In this document: positions 5,720 to 8,517 of the stretch, piece after piece
Layout: the number at the start of each line of letters is the position of its first letter
Position numbering within the stretch: the stretch's first letter is position 1
DNA from: Firmicutes bacterium CAG:170
GTDB lineage: Bacteria; Bacillota; Clostridia; Oscillospirales; Oscillospiraceae
Reading direction: 5' to 3'
Assembly: GCA_000436735.1 (NCBI GenBank)
Contig: FR887183.1
Coordinates: forward strand, 1 to 8,517
DNA length: 8,517 bases
Notes under the pieces: generated by a model
Databases searched by the model: none
What the model was told of the DNA's origin: nothing
The model's input: only the letters and a program-made list of their open reading frames with translations
Position numbers and translations under genes: made by a program

Positions 5720-7345
5720 TCAAATGACATTTGCCGACGCGATCTCATGCCAGAAAATTGCCCGTGTCGCCTGTCCGTCGGCTTTTTCCTCGCAGCAGCA
5801 GTCGAGAACCGGCTCCTCCAGCTCCTCGATCCTGTCGAGCCGTCCCTCCGCATAGGCCAACAGCCGGTCTCTGCAATGCAGCAGCCGCTGGCGCTGGCCG
5901 CCGATGCGCAGATCCTGCACGTCAAAGCCGTGCGGCTTGTTGTCGCGCATCCACTGCTGCTCATAGGCTGCGTAAAACACATCCAGACGTTCGACCGCCG
6001 CGTCATAATCGGCGCAGAGCGCCTTCGCGGCTTTTTGATCGCCGGACAGATACGCCGCTCTTGTGCGGATGCCGAGATCGGCCTTCATGCTCAGAAAATC
6101 GCAGAGCGCCCGCAGGGAGCGGAACAGGTAGCCGTATTCGGCGTGATCCGCATACACGGCCAGCCTCGCGGCGCAGTCCGCATAACCAGCCGCGTCGCCC
6201 GACTTCACGCGGTTGTCGAACTGGCCCATAAAGGGGTCGCAGAACAGCAGATATTTGTCCGGATTATAGATCGCCTCGGCGGAATCGTTCTGCGTCCCAG
6301 TCAGATCGAGCGCGCGGAAGCCCTCGAACGGAATGCCGAATTTCTCTTCGAAATTCGCGTGAATGGCCGCCTCGTTGTCGATGCCCTTTGCCATCTGCGC
6401 GACGGTAAACAGCGCCGGGAGCACAGCAAATTTGGAGCATTCCGCGCCGTTATCGCCCCACATCGTCATGACGACATTCTCAACGCCCTTTGCGCGGCAG
6501 GCCCGCATCGCTTCGCGCATGGTGGCAATGCTGAACGCATTGTGCGGTGCAAAGCCCGTCCACGTCCACAGGCCGCCCGCAAACCACGAGCCGGGCTTGA
6601 TGGCGTTGTGCGCGTCGATGTTTCTCTCGTAGCTCTGCCGGTCGCGGCTGAAATAATCCCAATACACCAGATGGATATTCTCCGGCACCAGCTGCTTGAT
6701 CTCCTCCGGAATTTCACCAAGCTCCGGGTTCTGATTGAAATTGGTAAAGTAGTCGCCGCCCGCCAGACGGAAGAACATATCGCCCCACATCAGAAGCTCG
6801 AAGTCATACTTCTTTGCCATCTCCGAAACTCTGCGCAGATGCTCCATCAGGATGCCGAAGCGATCCCGGTAGCCGTGCAGCGTCAGATATTTGCCGAGAC
6901 CAAGCAGATCGGCCTCGTCCATGCCGATGTTCACGACGTTGGTGCGGAGGCATTCACGCAGCGTGCGGAACATCCCCTCGACCAGTTCATAGGTGCGCTC
7001 GTCACCGGTCAGCAGGATATCGGCCGCGTCATGAATTTCCCGATAGACCGGCCAGTGAAACAGGGCGTTGACATGGGCCAGCGTCTGGATGCACGGAATG
7101 ACCTGCATATCCTGTGCCGCCGCGTAGGCGTCGATCTCCTTCAGCTCCGCCTTGCTGTACCTTCCGCGCAGATGGCCGAAATAGGGATTATCGTCCACCT
7201 CATAGGTGTCCTCCATATAAAGATGCAGCGTATTGCAGCCGAGCTTTGCGGTCAGATCGATCCAGCGCTTGACGCTCTCCACCGTCATGACGGCGTTGCG
7301 CGAGCAGTCGAGCATTGTGCCAAGGGTCTTGAAGGTATGTTCCAT
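5720..7345 (-). CDS. GH20-family beta-N-acetylhexosaminidase
   Basis: This gene encodes a 541-aa cytoplasmic glycoside hydrolase of family 20, which removes terminal non-reducing beta-GlcNAc or beta-GalNAc by substrate-assisted catalysis using the substrate's own acetamido group. The TIM barrel spans about 1-340: GTMLDCSRNAVM (9-20), LHLYMEDTYEVDDNPYFGHLRG (within 40-61), the catalytic Asp-Glu pair D143-E144 in NIGMDEAD, LLMWGDMF (184-191), the Trp-rich GGLWTWTGF (257-265) and WGDNGAECS (296-304). A helical C-terminal region of about 190 residues follows. It lacks the N-terminal accessory domain and signal peptide of secreted hexosaminidases and resembles the compact intracellular GH20C-like type. 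The ATG at 7345 has AGGAG six bases upstream. It sits 21 nt behind the phosphoesterase-like gene and 20 nt ahead of the esterase, in one operon with GH94. The preferred linkage and sugar cannot be read from the sequence. Confidence 0.88.
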   Translation of the reverse strand: MEHTFKTLGTMLDCSRNAVMTVESVKRWIDLTAKLGCNTLHLYMEDTYEVDDNPYFGHLRGRYSKAELKEIDAYAAAQDMQVIPCIQTLAHVNALFHWPVYREIHDAADILLTGDERTYELVEGMFRTLRECLRTNVVNIGMDEADLLGLGKYLTLHGYRDRFGILMEHLRRVSEMAKKYDFELLMWGDMFFRLAGGDYFTNFNQNPELGEIPEEIKQLVPENIHLVYWDYFSRDRQSYERNIDAHNAIKPGSWFAGGLWTWTGFAPHNAFSIATMREAMRACRAKGVENVVMTMWGDNGAECSKFAVLPALFTVAQMAKGIDNEAAIHANFEEKFGIPFEGFRALDLTGTQNDSAEAIYNPDKYLLFCDPFMGQFDNRVKSGDAAGYADCAARLAVYADHAEYGYLFRSLRALCDFLSMKADLGIRTRAAYLSGDQKAAKALCADYDAAVERLDVFYAAYEQQWMRDNKPHGFDVQDLRIGGQRQRLLHCRDRLLAYAEGRLDRIEELEEPVLDCCCEEKADGQATRAIFWHEIASANVI

Positions 7346-7366
7346 CGCTTTCTCCTCTCCGTTCCG

Positions 7367-8344
7367 TCAATAGTCGAACACGCGGTCTTTTCCCGGGCCA
7401 AAGCGCAGCAAATGGATGCGCCGCTGGTTCGGCTTCAGGAGCAGCACGTCCCATAAATCTTCTGTTTCCGTTCCTAATTTCCGTTCCATGCACTTCCGGA
7501 CATCCGGAAATGCCGATTTTACCGGCTGCGGACGGACAGAATCGATCAGGAAATACGGGATGTGACAGAATGTGGTTTCGCAATCGCAGGCATACTGCCC
7601 CGCGAACCAGCCGCCGAGTAAAATCCCGCGCTTCTCGGCCTGCCGGAGCAGCATCATGGCAGGCTCCGAGGAATAGTTCATGTAATTCCAAGGGTCAGCG
7701 CCCGTTTCGAAGCGCGATTTCGCCAGCGCATGCGAGAATACCAGCACCGTCCATCCGGCGGACAGGTCAAGGGCTTCTTTTTTCAGCCAAGCAAGCTGCT
7801 CCACACCGTATTGGCAGCTCTTTTCAAAAAGCTCCTCCTGCTCGTCGATCTGTGAAGCATACGACGAGAGGAAAATCAGCCGCATCTTTCGGTCATAAAA
7901 ATCGACAAAATAGTACGGCTTGTTCCGCGGCCGGTGCAAATTCACGTAAGACTCCAGATACGCCGTTTCTTCATACCAGCGCTCGTCTGTAACAATGCCC
8001 GTCACGATTTGGCCGACATAGCGCTCATTGCGGAAGCCGTCGTCGTCGCCGCAGACCATATACAGTTTTTCGGAGGCCGTGCAGCTCCGGAAGCGCGCCA
8101 GCTCCTGCAAGAGTACAAAGCGGGACGCATTTTCGGGGATGCTGCCGTTCAGAATATCGCCGAGATGAATGACGCCGTCAAAATGCGCCTGCGCATCGAC
8201 CGCGCGGATGTTTTCGTCCGTATGATCCGCGAAATCCGACACAGCCGTTCCCGCAAGCAGCGCGAAGCAGAGATTGTCCGGTTCCCGGAGCGCATGGAGC
8301 TTTTCTGTCAGCGACCGGCAATTGTCCGCAAAATGTGGTTCCAT
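7367..8344 (-). CDS. Degenerate calcineurin-like metallophosphoesterase
   Basis: This gene encodes a 325-aa soluble protein with the calcineurin-like phosphoesterase fold outline: VIHLGDILNG (58-67) with G62-D63, FSHA (203-206) with H205, and the family's usual C-terminal strand ending LLRFGPGKDRVFDY. Most metal ligands look lost. The motif I D-x-H expected near FALLAGTAVSDF (27-38) reads G-T-A, the GNH(E/D) block reads GDDD (99-102), and the late GHxH block reads GWFA (245-248). It is therefore probably a pseudoenzyme or has changed metal use; it could bind a ligand or partner instead of hydrolysing phosphoesters. The ATG at 8344 has GGAGG seven bases upstream. It is 20 nt behind a paralogous gene whose C-terminus it matches, and 21 nt ahead of GH20. 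The fold assignment is moderately secure and the function unknown. Confidence 0.7.
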   Translation of the reverse strand: MEPHFADNCRSLTEKLHALREPDNLCFALLAGTAVSDFADHTDENIRAVDAQAHFDGVIHLGDILNGSIPENASRFVLLQELARFRSCTASEKLYMVCGDDDGFRNERYVGQIVTGIVTDERWYEETAYLESYVNLHRPRNKPYYFVDFYDRKMRLIFLSSYASQIDEQEELFEKSCQYGVEQLAWLKKEALDLSAGWTVLVFSHALAKSRFETGADPWNYMNYSSEPAMMLLRQAEKRGILLGGWFAGQYACDCETTFCHIPYFLIDSVRPQPVKSAFPDVRKCMERKLGTETEDLWDVLLLKPNQRRIHLLRFGPGKDRVFDY

Positions 8345-8364
8345 ATGGATGCCTCCATCTATAT

Positions 8365-8517
8365 TTAATAATGAACGATTCTATCCTCGCCAGCGCCGAC
8401 GCGTTTCAGATAGACCCGGCGCTCGCTCTTTTTCAGAACGAGCGCATCCCAGAGATCTTCGCTCGGCGTGCCCAGCGTCCTTGCCCAGAAGCGCACGTCG
8501 TCGTCAAACAGCTGCGG
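8365..8517 (-). CDS. Metallophosphoesterase-like protein, C-terminal part
   Basis: Only the last 50 codons and the TAA stop are in the window; the gene runs off the right edge. The fragment contains LGTPSEDLWDALVLKKSERR and ends GAGEDRIVHY. From LGT to the end, 20 of 36 residues are identical to the C-terminus of the downstream gene (by-eye, ungapped alignment), with the same length to the stop, so the two are tandem paralogues. The RFGAG-x-DR-like ending is typical of clostridial calcineurin-like phosphoesterases. The metal-binding motifs lie outside the window, so whether this copy is an active enzyme is unknown. Its stop is 20 nt before the next start, which fits a single operon. Confidence 0.75.
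   Translation of the reverse strand, partial: PQLFDDDVRFWARTLGTPSEDLWDALVLKKSERRVYLKRVGAGEDRIVHY

Noticed and set aside
5615..7456. Plus-strand open frame of 613 codons
   Set aside because: It is antisense to the GH20 gene, with no motif or RBS and a composition typical of a codon-bias shadow.

Overview
The window looks like chromosomal DNA of a gut-type Clostridia/Firmicutes bacterium, probably an Oscillospirales-like lineage. This is inferred from strong GGAGG-type ribosome binding sites, moderately high-GC coding sequence (about 57% in one line counted by hand), tight co-directional gene packing and the protein families present. No marker gene fixes the taxon. All seven convincing genes read on the minus strand, so transcription runs from position 8517 towards position 1. 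They form two transcription units.

Unit A (8517 to about 2718) is a cytoplasmic glycan-salvage operon, and its promoter lies outside the window. In transcription order it holds the C-terminal end of a metallophosphoesterase-like protein, a complete tandem paralogue with most metal-binding motifs eroded, a GH20-type beta-N-acetylhexosaminidase, a small alpha/beta-hydrolase esterase, and a GH94-type disaccharide phosphorylase. Intergenic gaps are about 20 nt or a 4-nt ATGA overlap. The unit ends in a strong intrinsic terminator. None of the complete proteins has a signal peptide, so the pathway is probably intracellular: trim a HexNAc-containing oligosaccharide, remove an ester group, then split a disaccharide by phosphorolysis.

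Unit B (about 2660 to about 204) has a recognisable promoter and a leader of roughly 105 nt containing a perfect 9-bp palindrome and a second hairpin. It then encodes a HAD-family phosphatase, a small multidrug resistance (SMR/EmrE-Qac type) exporter and an AraC-type regulator. The regulator has an N-terminal receiver-like domain in which the phospho-acceptor Asp appears to be Asn. The unit ends at a GAAA-loop hairpin.

Positions 1 to about 211 are much lower in GC (about 37% by hand count of 1-180) and hold no confident gene. The most unusual points are the degenerate phosphoesterase paralogue in a sugar operon, the GH20-esterase-GH94 combination of uncertain substrate, the phosphorylation-independent-looking AraC regulator, and the structured leader ahead of the HAD-SMR genes. 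I see no mobile element, CRISPR array, tRNA or rRNA.
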